Source: Rhynchonema sp. JSB1_4 (taxonomy: Eukaryota; Nematoda; Chromadorea; Monhysterida; Xyalidae). Taken from it: a stretch of DNA of 64,000 nucleotides. Both the position numbers and the translations under genes were made by a program. Position 1 is the stretch's first letter. Every line of letters begins with the position of its first letter. Positions 10,338 to 21,584 of the stretch are shown piece after piece. The notes beneath the pieces are model-generated. The model had not been told where the DNA came from. It searched no databases and was given only the letters and a program-made list of their open reading frames with translations. The stretch spans positions 17,482 through 81,481 of the forward strand of contig JASAMV010008184.1 in the NCBI GenBank assembly GCA_030248065.1. The letters are read 5' to 3'.

Positions 10338-11074
10338 CTTTAATGTGGACTCACGTTTGCTTGGCCGGCCGTTTGCGCTCAACTGACCACACTTGTGATA
10401 ATGCCTTGTTTGCCGAATTCTTTTTTATAGGTCGTGAAATTGATTCTCGATTGACCAGACACAGCGGTGAAACGGTCCTTTCGACAGTAAGCGTAGCGCA
10501 ACATAGATAAAATAGCTGCAACGCAAAATGCTGATAAACACGCAAAAGAAATAATTATAACAATAAAATTTCTCAAAAATGCTGCAAAATGGCGCAAAAA
10601 TTTGTTTTTCTCTTTATCGAGTGCTTTCCAAAGCGGAGTGTTTCACAATCACTCCAAAATCAGAGTGTTGGAGCTTAATCACTCCGCAGCGTGTTTAAAA
10701 AACTCCACGTAGTTTTTTTTCTGGGTTACTCCGCAGCGGAGTGTTTTGAATCACTCCGAATGGGACGAGAGAGCACCTAACCCTACCATGGGCGTATTGG
10801 GTGCAATAATCGTTGTTTTGTGGCATCCAGAGACACAGTGCACACATTCACAGGGACTCTCATATGACCACACACGTACATGTGACTGGGTGGGCATTTA
10901 TTTATCAATGCCCCAGACCCGAAAGGAGTGATTCGATGTGATATTCACTCTAATTTCACACTTTATACAGCTTATTTGCATTGGTCGTGTACCTAGACGT
11001 CATAATTTTACCCAAAATTCCCATCCCGAATATCAGAAAGCCATACCACCACACCCGCACAACCTGGGGAAGGG

Positions 11075-11569
11075 CAGGGTTGGGGAAAAAAAACGACGGC
11101 GTTTTTTCTTAAAAAAACGACGTTTTTTTTTTAAAAAGCGCCTGGGTCGTTTTTCGTTTTTTTTAAATCCTGAATTTCCTTGATTTTCCCTGATTTTTCA
11201 GGGAATGTATCCTGATTATCAAGGAAAATCAATTTTTTTGTCCCATTTTTTTCAAAAAATTTTCGACCAATTTTTACTTTGTCGAGATACGTCGATATAC
11301 GGAGTTTGACTTTCAGTGATGACCCCGACCAAAGTTGGTCCCATGATGCGGGTCTGATATGGGATCTTAGCAACTCACTAGAAAAGGGTTGAAACCCGTT
11401 TATTTTGCCTCAGAACACATAGAATTACTTCATTTAACCACGTTTTCTTCCCAACATGAGCGTTTTCCCATTTTTTGGTGCCATATTTTGGTCATCTGGG
11501 CGTTTTAAAAAAACGTTTTTTTTTAAAAAACTATTTTTTGAAAAAAAAAACGTTTTTTGCCCAACCCTG
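11075..11569. mobile_element. Non-autonomous hAT, CAGGGTTGGGC family, copy 2
   Basis: Duplicate of 5800-6293 with the same 8-bp flanks GGGAAGGG (11067-11074, 11570-11577), so the insertion predates the tandem duplication. Differences are small changes in the A/T runs. Confidence 0.85.
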
Positions 11570-12368
11570 GGGAAGGGTATAGGTGTATACCTGACTATGG
11601 CTGGTACTTATCGACCATTGGATAGCATGGTTTTCGTATCACCTGTGCTTTATATGCACTTCGTGGCAGAAAAATTCCACTATTTTTTCTTCAGCGCACA
11701 TTTTTCTCCGTTTCAGGCGGTTTTTGGCTGCAATAAAAAATTTTTTAACTATAAATAGCCTTTTTTTTAAATGGCTTCGTAATAAATTTTTTTTGTTAAC
11801 CACTGGACCAAAGGACCAAACTGGGCGGGCATGGACAACATTGCAAATATAACTTCTCATATGGATGAATCTCGCATGAAAAAAAATGTTGACAAAAGTG
11901 GTCTTCCTGAAAGTCAAAGGCAATTTAATTTGAATTAAGAATCAAGGAAAATCTGCCATTTTCCAGAATAAAAAACGATTTTTTGCTTTTTCCCTGTTGC
12001 ATAGTGCTTTGTGTATGAGTCATGTACACTTCCAACTTATTACCTGGCCCGAAAGGACGGGCGCAAACTTATGCGCTGGGAATGAATAACCCAAGTAACA
12101 ACCATCCCGACTGATACATTATTGTTGCCTTTCTTGAGATACAGTATCCTTTGATTGTTTGACCTGGAAGTTATAGAGATGTGTTTTGCGATTTTGTGCA
12201 TTCTCACTTCGGTACGTTGCACAAGTCGAATCGAATAGGGTATTTTTGCCTGTCATAAAACTCGCGATCGCCAACAAAGAAACGATGTTATAGTTGTGCA
12301 GTAGTCAGGTTTAGTTTTACTTAGAATCAGGGAAGTGTATCTTTTTAGGGACATTACTTGCCCCGACG

Positions 12369-15300
12369 ATGGATGCGTGGACCATTTATCGGCATGTCCT
12401 AACGGTGTCAAGCTACGTTCGCAGAATTTCCATTCCCGTTTACACCGTGTTCGGTATCGTACTCGTGTGGAATCGTCGCGTCAAGCCACAGACTGGCAGC
12501 AAGTACCAAAACACATACAATGCGCTTACGTCCTCCTATTACACCATCATACTGGCCATTTGCGTTTGCGACGTCTATAATCAGTTTCACGCTGCGATTC
12601 TATATGTGCTGATGGCCAAACTTACAGTGACAGTAAGCTTCATACTTATTGCTCTAAAATGAACGATGCGTTGGCATAGCCTCTTTTTTATTACAATCCT
12701 TTTAGTTAGCACAAGCAACTGACCTGACGTTTCAATCTGCTCCTGTGTTTTCGCAGCTTAAAACATCGGCGTCTGCCGGCCAGTATGCTATTGTGACATG
12801 ACTACATCAATGTAGCTGCATGCTCACCAATGTGAAACTCACAACATTTGATTATGATAGAAGATGTCTTACGATGGAACTCAACAAAGCCGAACATTAC
12901 TCGATCGGACAAACGATCAAACAACAGCATCAAAACGTTTCTACCAAAACCCCATAAAGTGGACATATACACCATACGCGTTTTCAGCCATCGATGCATT
13001 TCGTTTTCACGTACGATTACTACTGGGGTCGACTAATTGGGTTCGTGCAGTTCTGTTTCGTCAAGGCCAACTACATTCTTGTGCTCGGCGTCGCTCTGAA
13101 TCGTTACACAGCCGTGTTCAAACCGACCACGCATGCTGAGGTTTGACACCTACTGCTTCCACCGCATTATGGCGGTGTCATTGCTATTCCACTAATTTTG
13201 ACAAGCATAACAGCTGTTGTACTTTGGCCATACTAGTCGAGAATACTATAAGAGCATGGGCTTCCGAGCGCAAAAAGCTCGTTATCGACCGCACCTGCCA
13301 AGCTATTCTGTGACCAGGGTTGAAAAAAATTTTGCTTTCAGACAAGTTTTTTGGGAAAAGTCTCAGATTCGGGGAAATTATTTATCAAGTTTGCCTAAAA
13401 AGCGCGCAAAACGCGACAAAATGCAACTTTAATTGACAAGTCACTTTTGTGACTTGGTTTGCGTCACTTATGAAGGGTGTTTACGTCATTTCGATGCGCG
13501 CACCAACAGTCGAATGGTCGAATAAGCAAGATTCACTGATAAACTATACAGAATTGAGAATACAAGCTGGGTAGCTGACTCAGTCGTATATGACCGACCC
13601 GATGAGGTATGACATCCAAGAACCACGTATGTACGTATACATGCATACTGTGTCTCGTGCATCACGGGAAGGTATAATAACATCATTTTGGTGCACCCAT
13701 GGTACCAAATACATGCCTCAAAGGTGAATTTGTGAAGAAAATGTTTCGACCCTTGAGAAAAAAGACAAAAATAATCCCCAAATAGGCGCTTTTTGGACCA
13801 CTTAGAGCATTTTGTTCCCCCGAAAAAGCTAAAACAAAAAAAATCTTAAAAACTGTTTTCTGCGCAACTCTGCTGCCAGAACTGCTATTGGTCGCACAAT
13901 GATCATTGAGAATAAATGATCACAATGATCACATATAAGAATTCATCAAATCAATCCTGATTTTCACGTTCATTTACTCTTAACCACTGTGCTGTTTGCG
14001 ATTCCCACAAAACATTTTCATCTGGAAACAATCTAGCAGAGTACCCACGTTGCTGCGGGTCTGAAACATTTTACTGACTGCATTCTTTGTATGTGACTAG
14101 TCGGGACCCGTGCCTACGGCCCGGCTACAGCGCAGCGCCCGTGCCGTGCCCCACCCCCCTCCCCCCGAAGACCCGTTAGCATGCCCAAAGCTACCCATGA
14201 AAATTGGCCCGTCCGCCCTTCCGAGGGAGGGGGCCACACACATACACACATACTACGTCTTCCTGTTTTAGTAGTATAGGTTGCGCCAATGCAACGTCTC
14301 TGGCCCGTCACTTTCCTGCTTCACGATTCAGGAAAAAAATTTGACCAATTCTTATAAAGTCATTGTGCGACCAATACCAATTGAAGTCATATTCTGCATA
14401 ACAAATGCCAGCTAGGAACTATTTTTGCTTCTGTGTTTGTTCATGATCAAACAAACCAAGTATCATCCGCTGCGTCTTGTTATTGATAAGCAAAAAGCCT
14501 GTTCGAGGGAAATCCAGAATGTGTAGTTTTGAACACCACGGCTTTCAGATATGGAACAAGCGATGTAAGCAGCTTCTGTACGCAAGTGCTGTGCTTGGAC
14601 CACTGGCTAGTTGGCCGTGGCTTTTTAAGGAGATGCAGTACGCATGGCCGGGACGGTTTGGCAATGTAACAGGAAGTCCGGTAAGCGGTAGAAGCTGGCT
14701 CAAACTTGCCGGTCCTGTATCAACGCCGGCTGTTATTTCAGCAGCACCGCTAAAATCAAAACTACCTGAAGAATTTCGACTTGATAGTGGTGTTCGATCC
14801 AAAAGTATACCCTGTTTTATGCCAAAATACCAAAAGTATCTTTTTGGCAACGTCAGCCAAAATATAATCGAGTGTTGCAACTACCTAATCCTGATTTCAG
14901 ATAGGGATGCGCCAACAGCCGTGGCACAGTATCGATCTTGCTATCAGCAGCGTATATTCCCTAGCCTTACACTGAAGGGGCCCACGTTCCGCCCGACACG
15001 GACTGTCAAAAATTTAACAATACGACGACATATTCAACGATTCTTTAATAATCGATAGCAAATTAAAAACATGTTTCCCAAATTGACACTAGTTCCTTGC
15101 AAAGATACGTAGAATGGGGAGGCACCCATCAAGGACGGATCCAGGGGGGCCACAGGGGCCATGCCCCCTACCTTTTGTCCATTTATCCCCTGAAGGGGGC
15201 CACCGTTTCGGAAGGAAGAACAAAAGGACCCCTAAATCGCAGGATTTTATTCTGATATACTTCAAAAGTCCAAAAATCGTGCGCTTCGCGCGTCAGATAC

Positions 15301-17639
15301 ACCCATTTTCAGTGGAATTTGGCTTTCGCGCGCGTAAAAAGTGCCAAAATTTCGCGCAGGTCGCGCGCATTGTCTCATTTTGAATGATATTTGGTGTACA
15401 AAGCGCGAAATTCAAGCACAAAGACGTGACTTTCAAGAAACAAAATGACTTATCTACGCTTTCAAGTTTGAATCTACCGGAGGGACTGTTGGTTACATGA
15501 AGGCAAGTTCATTGGCATGGACTTGGCATCGACTTGGCTTGGGCAAAATTTTGGTTGAGCTGCATTGTGATAGTGAAGGCGCATTAATTTAGACCAGCGT
15601 AAAAGTAGTTCATTTCGTTCATGAGAACAACTTTTACGTTGTTCAAAACCAACGCGTCAACTCTGTCTCAACCAAAACTTGTCCATGGCCAATGTGGACT
15701 GGAAATCTGCCACGTGTAGCGCTGTGGCGTGCAAAGCAGTGTGTGTCTGCACGGTTGCATGGGTATAAGTGCAACTTTGAGCCGCAGCCAGACCGCGTTC
15801 CCGTGCTCAGTTGGTAAAGCAACTGGCTGTCCAGGCCTGGTGGCTGGGAGGGCGGAGGTTCGAGTCCTTCCGGGAGCATACGTTTGGTGTGGCGGCTCAG
15901 AGTTCACAGTAGTGTGATAGTGGTCCGTCCGGAGACCTGTGCTACAGCCCGTGCAGTCCGTGTGTGTTACGCTGAGAGTGGCTGTGTGTGTACATATTGG
16001 TCGCACAATGACTTCATAAGAATTGGTCAAATTTTTTTCCTGAATCGCAAAGCAGGCTAGTGACGGGGCAATGACGTTGCGTTGCGCGATCACACACAAA
16101 ACACGTAGTAAAGAGAATGTTTCAGACCTGCGGCAACGTGGTTGATCTGTTAGATTATTTTCAGCTGAAATGTTTGCGAGAATCCAATAGCGCGTAGTGA
16201 GGCTGCGGTCGGTTGTTTTGTGATTCTTATATGGTCTTGTGCGACCAATACCTGGCGGTCGTGAGCATACCTTGCGACAGCGCTTGGTGCTCAAACCAAG
16301 TTCAGTTCAGTTGGTTAGAACAGCCGGAAGACGCAAGTTCAACCCCTGCCGTGTCCATATGTTTATTGAGGCGGGACTTGGAGGATCACACCAAGCCAAG
16401 TCCATGCCAGTGGCAAGCAGAGACAACCTTGAAATACTAGCAAAACCTTAACTTGTCTGAATGTCATGAGTGTAAGGCTAGCTCCCACCAGAGTTTATCG
16501 ACAGCTGTGGCGATCGCCTGCATTGTGATATATACATTAGTGGTCAAGAAACTGCGAGAACAAAGTCAGGTACTGGTCAACAACTCGATTACTTTTTGGG
16601 AAATATGCACATCTTATAGCCATAGACAATCATTTCCGCACCTTACGTCGGGAAAAACACAGCACTTTGAAAGCAAATAGGTGAAAAGAACTCAGAACTG
16701 TTATTTCCCGTAGACGAAAGATATCCGGTAGACATACAGTATCTTGTACATATCCACTGCTTGTAGTGGCTCTCTGCCCTCGCTATGCACAGATGTGACG
16801 AAACTCTGTTTATGAGTTTGCACGCAGTGATGTTACAGACCAGCAATACGATCTGCTGGTGGGGCTTTTTGGAGGCAAATTTGCCAGAGGCGTTCGCACT
16901 GACGAGCCCTGGCGCCTCGGTCTGTCTGCGAAAGCAGCGCGAAACAGACCAACATTACTGCACTCAGTACATATCGCAATGCAGAGACAAAAGGTATGAA
17001 TGAAAAATAATGAAAACGACACATAATGAAAATACGAAGAGCACAGCAACATTTTTCATGTTGAGATGTGATGTGCAAGGGCGTTCTGTAGTCCGATTCC
17101 GATTGAAGACAAGAGTGTAACCCTGATTCTTGCTTTTCATTCAGTTGACGGACATCAAAAAAGTTATATATTTAAGACATTCAGCATTAACAGCGAAAGA
17201 TATTCACCATAGATGAGACTGAGCTGAGAAATAGCGATCAAAGTGTGGGATAAAGCATGTAGCTCTCGCACTTATTAATTACAGGCGTCTGGAAACAACA
17301 CCGCGACAAAAGCTGCGAAACGTTTGGTCGTTATTGGCATCATATTGGGCCTGCCCACTCTGCAATTGGCCATCTATTGGATCAGCACTGTACGTATAAT
17401 TATGACGTGTTGTGCGCACAAAAATTGAGTTCCACCGTCATTTGCAGATCATCGGGTTCACCCATCATCCGGTCAATTACATTGGGCAAATCGTGTTGAG
17501 CACTTTGTACGCTTCGTCGACTGCTTATGTGGTCACAGCGATGTCAACGGACGTGCAGCATGGTTTCAAGCGTGTCTATGAAAGATTGCGAAACAAACCG
17601 ATCACACAGGTTTTTGCGGCCGGCCCCACGGCAGCATGA
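12369..17639 (+). CDS. Seven-helix chemoreceptor-like GPCR (possibly broken at TM4)
   Basis: Phase-0 exons are 12369-12632 (ATG at 12369; TM1 near IPVYTVFGIVLVW, TM2 near YYTIILAICVCDVY), 12988-13140 (TM3, ending LGVALNRYTAVFKPT, where NRY takes the place of DRY), 16492-16569 (TM5, STAVAIACIVIYTLVV), 17285-17389 (TM6, VVIGIILGLPTLQLAIYW) and 17448-17639 (TM7, with basic tail and TGA). The short length and NRY-TAV motif resemble nematode serpentine receptors, which sense chemicals at the plasma membrane. TM4 is problematic. A hydrophobic stretch GGVIAIPLILTSITAVVLWP at about 13172-13230 runs into TAG (13234-13236) and has no acceptor before it. An open stretch near 14741-14930 containing IPCFMPKYQKYLFGNVSQN could supply the loop before TM5. 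Several transposons fill this gap. It is either a gene with an unrecognised TM4 exon or a pseudogene. Confidence 0.6.
13315..13873. mobile_element. Degenerate CAGGGTTG-family hAT, copy 2
   Basis: Same element as 7479-8041 at the equivalent position of the tandem unit, starting CAGGGTTGAAAAAAATTTT. It inserted about 80 bases after the TM4-like stop of the receptor. Confidence 0.6.
13888..14374. mobile_element. Mariner-like MITE (TTGGTCGCACAATGA ends)
   Basis: Inverted ends TTGGTCGCACAATGA and TCATTGTGCGACCAA are flanked by TA on both sides (13886-13887, 14375-14376), consistent with Tc1/mariner. It has no transposase. A shorter copy lies at 15997-16248. Confidence 0.72.
14621..15796. other. 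Non-coding stretch with one open frame of unknown status
   Basis: A 193-codon plus-strand frame spans 14477-15058. It crosses the end of the duplication, has a TTATTTCAG acceptor inside it, and matches nothing I know as a whole; part may be a receptor exon. From about 15125 to 15400 the sequence is G/C-rich with GGGGGCCAC and TCGCGCG runs typical of old repeats. Confidence 0.35.
15797..15878 (+). repeat. tRNA-like module, probable tRNA pseudogene or SINE head
   Basis: The 5' GTTCCCG pairs with 3' CGGGAGC as a 7-bp acceptor stem. The T arm GGAGG-TTCGAGT-CCTTC is well formed and includes a B box (GGTTCGAGTCC). An A-box-like TGCTCAGTTGGTAAAGCA precedes it. The anticodon arm pairs poorly and position 33 is G, so a functional tRNA is unlikely. 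A second, weaker module (AGTTCAGTTGGTTAGAACA then AAGTTCAACCC) is at about 16300-16350. Confidence 0.5.
15997..16248. mobile_element. Mariner-like MITE, short copy
   Basis: TTGGTCGCACAATGACTT at the left and TTGTGCGACCAA at the right, with TA on both sides. Its left half is the reverse complement of the right half of 13888-14374. Confidence 0.65.
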
Positions 17640-19364
17640 CAAGGAAGAATCAAAAGTTCAAAGCCACCTTACAATACCCGCATTTTTATGAACGAAGGTG
17701 CAACTTTGACGAGTCGTTGCGCAAACGTAGTTGCCTTTCTTGCAATAATATCAGCTTAACGATGTACACAAAGGTTTTGGAAGATCATTGCAGTCTTGTG
17801 ACATTTTCGCCTGCACTAAACTGATTATGGTGCATAAACTGTCATCAATTTCTGTTCCGCACCGCCGGCGGCGGCAGTCGTTGGCAGACAACTCAGCAGA
17901 AGCCCGTACAACTTGGAGATGATCATCTGAAACATTTGCGTGTTATATTTAAAATCACAATATTGCAAGGACAGCATCAACAGAGGATTGAGTACAGCAT
18001 AATTTTCAGTTTTCTGTTAAAACTTGTCTTGTGGGCGATCAGTCCTGATTTCTGTTATATTTCTCTCTCCTTGGCGCTTTTTGTAGCTTCTGTTTGCTGT
18101 GGTTTTCTTATAACCAGTGTTACAACTGTTTTTTTATTTCCGTAATTTTCCCACCCGGTCTTTGTAACTATGCTTTTATCATCAATTAATTTACTTATTT
18201 GTTTTATGCGATTTGACATGAAATGACATAGCCAAAGCTTTTAAAAGCTCCTTGAAAACCATCCGAGGCTTGCTTGTGAGCTTGTCAGTTCCTTGGCACC
18301 TAATTTTTTTCTAAGGTTAAGCTACATTGTGAAGTTGCAAAGCAATAACATTAAAATTTATATTCACATTGCCAATATTGGTTTATATTGGTTGTTGGTC
18401 CTATATTTTGGTCATGTGTTCTGCCTCCGATTACCCTATCATTTTTCGTTGTACTTTCTAATCAGTCGGTAATCAATATCTGCGACTTGTGTCATTAGTT
18501 GCAAGTTTTTGATACGGGCATTCGTGTTGTTTTTGCAACAACTTTAATGGTCTCCGTCTTTTGTGTCTGACTCAAACAGGAAGAAATTTTTGTTCCATTT
18601 ATGCGCCTCCTATTATGGCTATCTGCTGTTTATTTTTTCCAATGATTTTGTACTTTCAAACTGTTGTTGTGACAGTTGACAAGTTATAGAACGTTTTGGG
18701 ATGGACTTGCATATTATCGTATCTGGTCTCTCTCGAGGATTAATTGTCTTAATTTTGTTGTAAATTGTTTTCATTTTCCTCTGTGCTGACTTTCATGCGC
18801 ATTGTGTCCATTTTTAGATATATTACTTTTAATGTTCGCTTTGATTTTTTTGCAATTCTCCTTTTCGTTGTTTTCATTTTCATATTCCTTGTATATCAAT
18901 ATTTCCTTCGTGAGTGTGTTTTAAAACAACGATTTTGAGTTATGTAATTGATCCCCATAATGTGCTGTCACGTGAAATTTCGAAACAGTTGAAGTTTACG
19001 TACGTTATTCAGTGGTTTCCTGTCTAAAATTCCAACCTGCAAGGTTTGTGGGCGTGTAGTTGTGGCTGCGTTCTATTTGCGAAATAACGGAAGCTCTGAA
19101 TTCGTACATCTTCACCAAACTTGATAATTGATTTTTTGAATTTAATTGAAACAGTTCAGACTCACGTTTGATTAAACAATCATAGGAACCATTGACCATC
19201 GTTCACGAAATTGACCATTCAAACACAACCGATAAATCTACATGTGGTCATTCAAACTTGAAATGCACATTTATTTGACACTTCAAAAAAAATTTTCAAT
19301 CCGTCAACAACCAGCCATCAACCGCCTAACGAACTTTTGTGCTGAGCAGTGGATGCACCATGTA
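17640..19364. other. AT-rich, no gene seen
   Basis: No domain-bearing exon on either strand. The composition is AT-rich, with short frames only. Confidence 0.45.
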
Positions 19365-19546
19365 GGCTGTGAGCAGATACACGCGGAATGCGGAACAAAA
19401 AACCAGCGTAGTCGTCATAGCCCTAACGCTCCAAACAGACTTTGAAACATTATCTTGAAGCGCCACAGTGCCTTAGGTGTAGCTAAGGAGTTGCTGTTTT
19501 TAAACCAATTCCGCATTCCGCATTGCACGTTTATCTGCTCACAGCC
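19365..19546. mobile_element. GGCTGTGAGCAGATA-family MITE, 182 bp
   Basis: Inverted ends GGCTGTGAGCAGATACACG and its complement, with GTA repeated at 19362-19364 and 19547-19549. Same family as 27169-27601. Confidence 0.75.
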
Positions 19547-19557
19547 GTACAGGCCAG

Positions 19558-20993
19558 CCACGTGCTCATGAGACGACTCTTTTTAAGGCTTGCTTGGCCA
19601 GATTCAAAAATGCGCCGGTTACACGGGTTTTCGCAAACAAAAGAAAGAGATTGGGCCGAGAGACTTGATGACAAGCTCCAGCTGGCTGATCTCAGTTTGT
19701 TGCGTGCTTACGCGAACAACAACGTCGTTCAACACACAAATGTTTTGGGAGTCAAAAGGGAATTTACGCACCGAGGTGGAGAGCGTGTTTTTAAAAAATA
19801 CATGCATTTCTCTTTCTTTCATTTCCGAAATACGTAGAACCGGGGCATTATTGGATCCGTTCAAGTCAACTTCAAAATAAGTCGTCTCATGAGTTCGTGG
19901 CTGGACCATACTGCTGGTATAGTCCAGCCACGAACTCATCAGACGATTTTTTTTGAAGTTGACTTGTACGGATCCAATAATGTTCCGGTTCCACGTATTT
20001 CGGAAATGAAGGAAAGAGAAACGCATGTATTTTTTAAAAACACGCTCTCCACCTCGGTGCGTAAATTCCCTTTTGACTTCCAAAACATTTGTGTGTTGAA
20101 CCGCGTTGCTGTTCGCGTAAGCACGCAACCAATTGAGGTCAGCCAGCTGGAACTTGTCATCAGGGTTGTTTAAAAAAAAAAGTGGTTAATTAAAAAAAAA
20201 TTTTTTTAAAAAAAAAATTTTTTTTTTGAAACTCAGATTTTGCTTTTTTTTTAATAAAAAAAAGTTGCCCAAAATGGGCTGAAATCTCCAAAAATGGCCT
20301 TTTTCGAGGCAAAAAATTGGCACTTTTTTTCTGTGGACGGGACAATTTTTCCAAAATCGCGCCTGCGGCGCCCTGTATTGTCCCCAAATCCGTACAGGGA
20401 TGCGCGGGGATGGTCTTTTATAGTGATGTGGCACCGATAATGTACCACTGCATGCTACTACACATGTATATACATAGGTCTGGTGCAAAACCGGGCGCGC
20501 AAAGTCGATCTGACGCGCAAGATTTGGGCTGTAATCGATATTTTGATGCTCGTATATCAGATATACGGCATTAGATGCATTAAAATACATTGTACGGCAT
20601 GCTACCATACATTAGAGTACATCGTTAGTGAACATCAACCTCAGACTGGTAGGATTCCATAGAATCTGCACAATGCTACCGGGTGTCACCACACAAGTTG
20701 GGTCTCAGGCGAAAATTTTTCAATTTTTGAAAAATATGTCGCATCGATTTCATTTATCCTGAAACGTCGTTTGCAACACTTTTTCTAATAAAAAAAATTT
20801 TCGTCAAAAAAAATCAAAAAAAAAATTTTTTTAAAAAAAAAGCTCGTTAATAAAAAAAATTTTTTTTCAACCCTGCTTGTCATCATGTCCCTCGGCCCAA
20901 TCTCTTTCTTTTGTTTGCGAAAACCCATGTAACAGGGGCATTTTTGAATCTGGCCAAGCAAGCTATAAAAAGAGTCGTCTCATGAGCTCGTGG
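19558..20993. mobile_element. Head-to-head pair of CTCATGAGACGACT MITEs (palindrome)
   Basis: Two arms of about 355 bp are reverse complements of each other around a centre near 19915. Each arm itself begins and ends with CTCATGAGACGAC, so this is two inverted MITE copies joined tail to tail. The right arm is split by the hAT at 20161-20875. The long open frames on both strands mirror each other and are not genes. Confidence 0.8.
20161..20875. mobile_element. Non-autonomous hAT, CAGGGTTG family
   Basis: Starts CAGGGTTGTTTAAAAAAAA and ends TTTTTTTTCAACCCTG, with exact 8-bp flanks CTTGTCAT (20153-20160, 20876-20883). Removing it restores the palindrome. No coding sequence. Confidence 0.87.
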
Positions 20994-21584
20994 TTGGACT
21001 ATACGTATGTCCATGCAAACATGAAATGTCATATTTCACTGTCAAAATTGTTTGTGGACATCTTTGTTTTACAAGACATGTTTCATTTAACAGTCCTAAC
21101 ATGATCCTAACATTTATCAAAAACTGTGATTCTTATCTAATATTGTTTAGCAGGATATGCCACCGTAGCCTGTGTTTGCAGTGACCTTATAGCACTGGAG
21201 GTGAAAAATTACAAATAAATAAATACTACTGACAAATGACCACATCCAGACTATGAGATAAATATAATGCATAGCCCTTAAACGTAGGGCGCGTAATGTA
21301 CCTTAAACAAACTAAATTAGTTTAAAAACAAACAATTCGTAACGGAATTCACCGTTCCATAAACAAAAATACATATATAACAGCAGGACTGCATGTTCAT
21401 ATACAGCTGCACGATCACACACTTGCTACGTCAATAATGTAACAGTAAGCAAGTTGCTGAAAAAGTTAAATTCTTGACAAGATGTCTTTCACTGTGTCAC
21501 ACTAAGCACATTTCAAATCAGAAAGATTTTGGAAAGATCAAAAATGAACACTTTTTCCCAGAAATGAAACCCAATTGCTGTTAC
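20994..21584. other. No feature recognised
   Basis: May hold the 3' exons of the selectin-like gene, but none could be identified. Confidence 0.3.

Larger units (their letters stand above)
9001..10773. mobile_element. CTCTCTCG-ended element with GGAGTG words
   Basis: Inverted ends CTCTCTCGTTCCATTGGAGTG and CACTCCGAATGGGACGAGAGAG. Copy 1 of the tandem unit (near 5503) is the empty site; comparison shows a 2-bp target duplication, CA (8999-9000 and 10774-10775). Both arms repeat GGAGTG/CACTCC many times. Inside it, at 9551, a hAT element has inserted. I see no transposase gene. The superfamily is not assigned. Confidence 0.8.
8858..14620. repeat. Tandem segmental duplication, copy 2
   Basis: This second copy of the 5351-8857 unit has the 1773-bp element at 9001-10773 and the ~557-bp segment 12729-13285 with the TM3 exon. 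Otherwise it matches copy 1 with few differences until about 14620. Either it is the older, complete arrangement or the two copies are two haplotypes placed in tandem. Confidence 0.85.

Noticed and set aside
15797..15878. A functional tRNA gene
   Set aside because: Poor anticodon stem, G at position 33 and an odd variable region; kept only as a tRNA-like repeat.
19619..20128. 169-codon frame and its plus-strand mirror
   Set aside because: Both result from the palindrome; each reads the same sequence from opposite arms.
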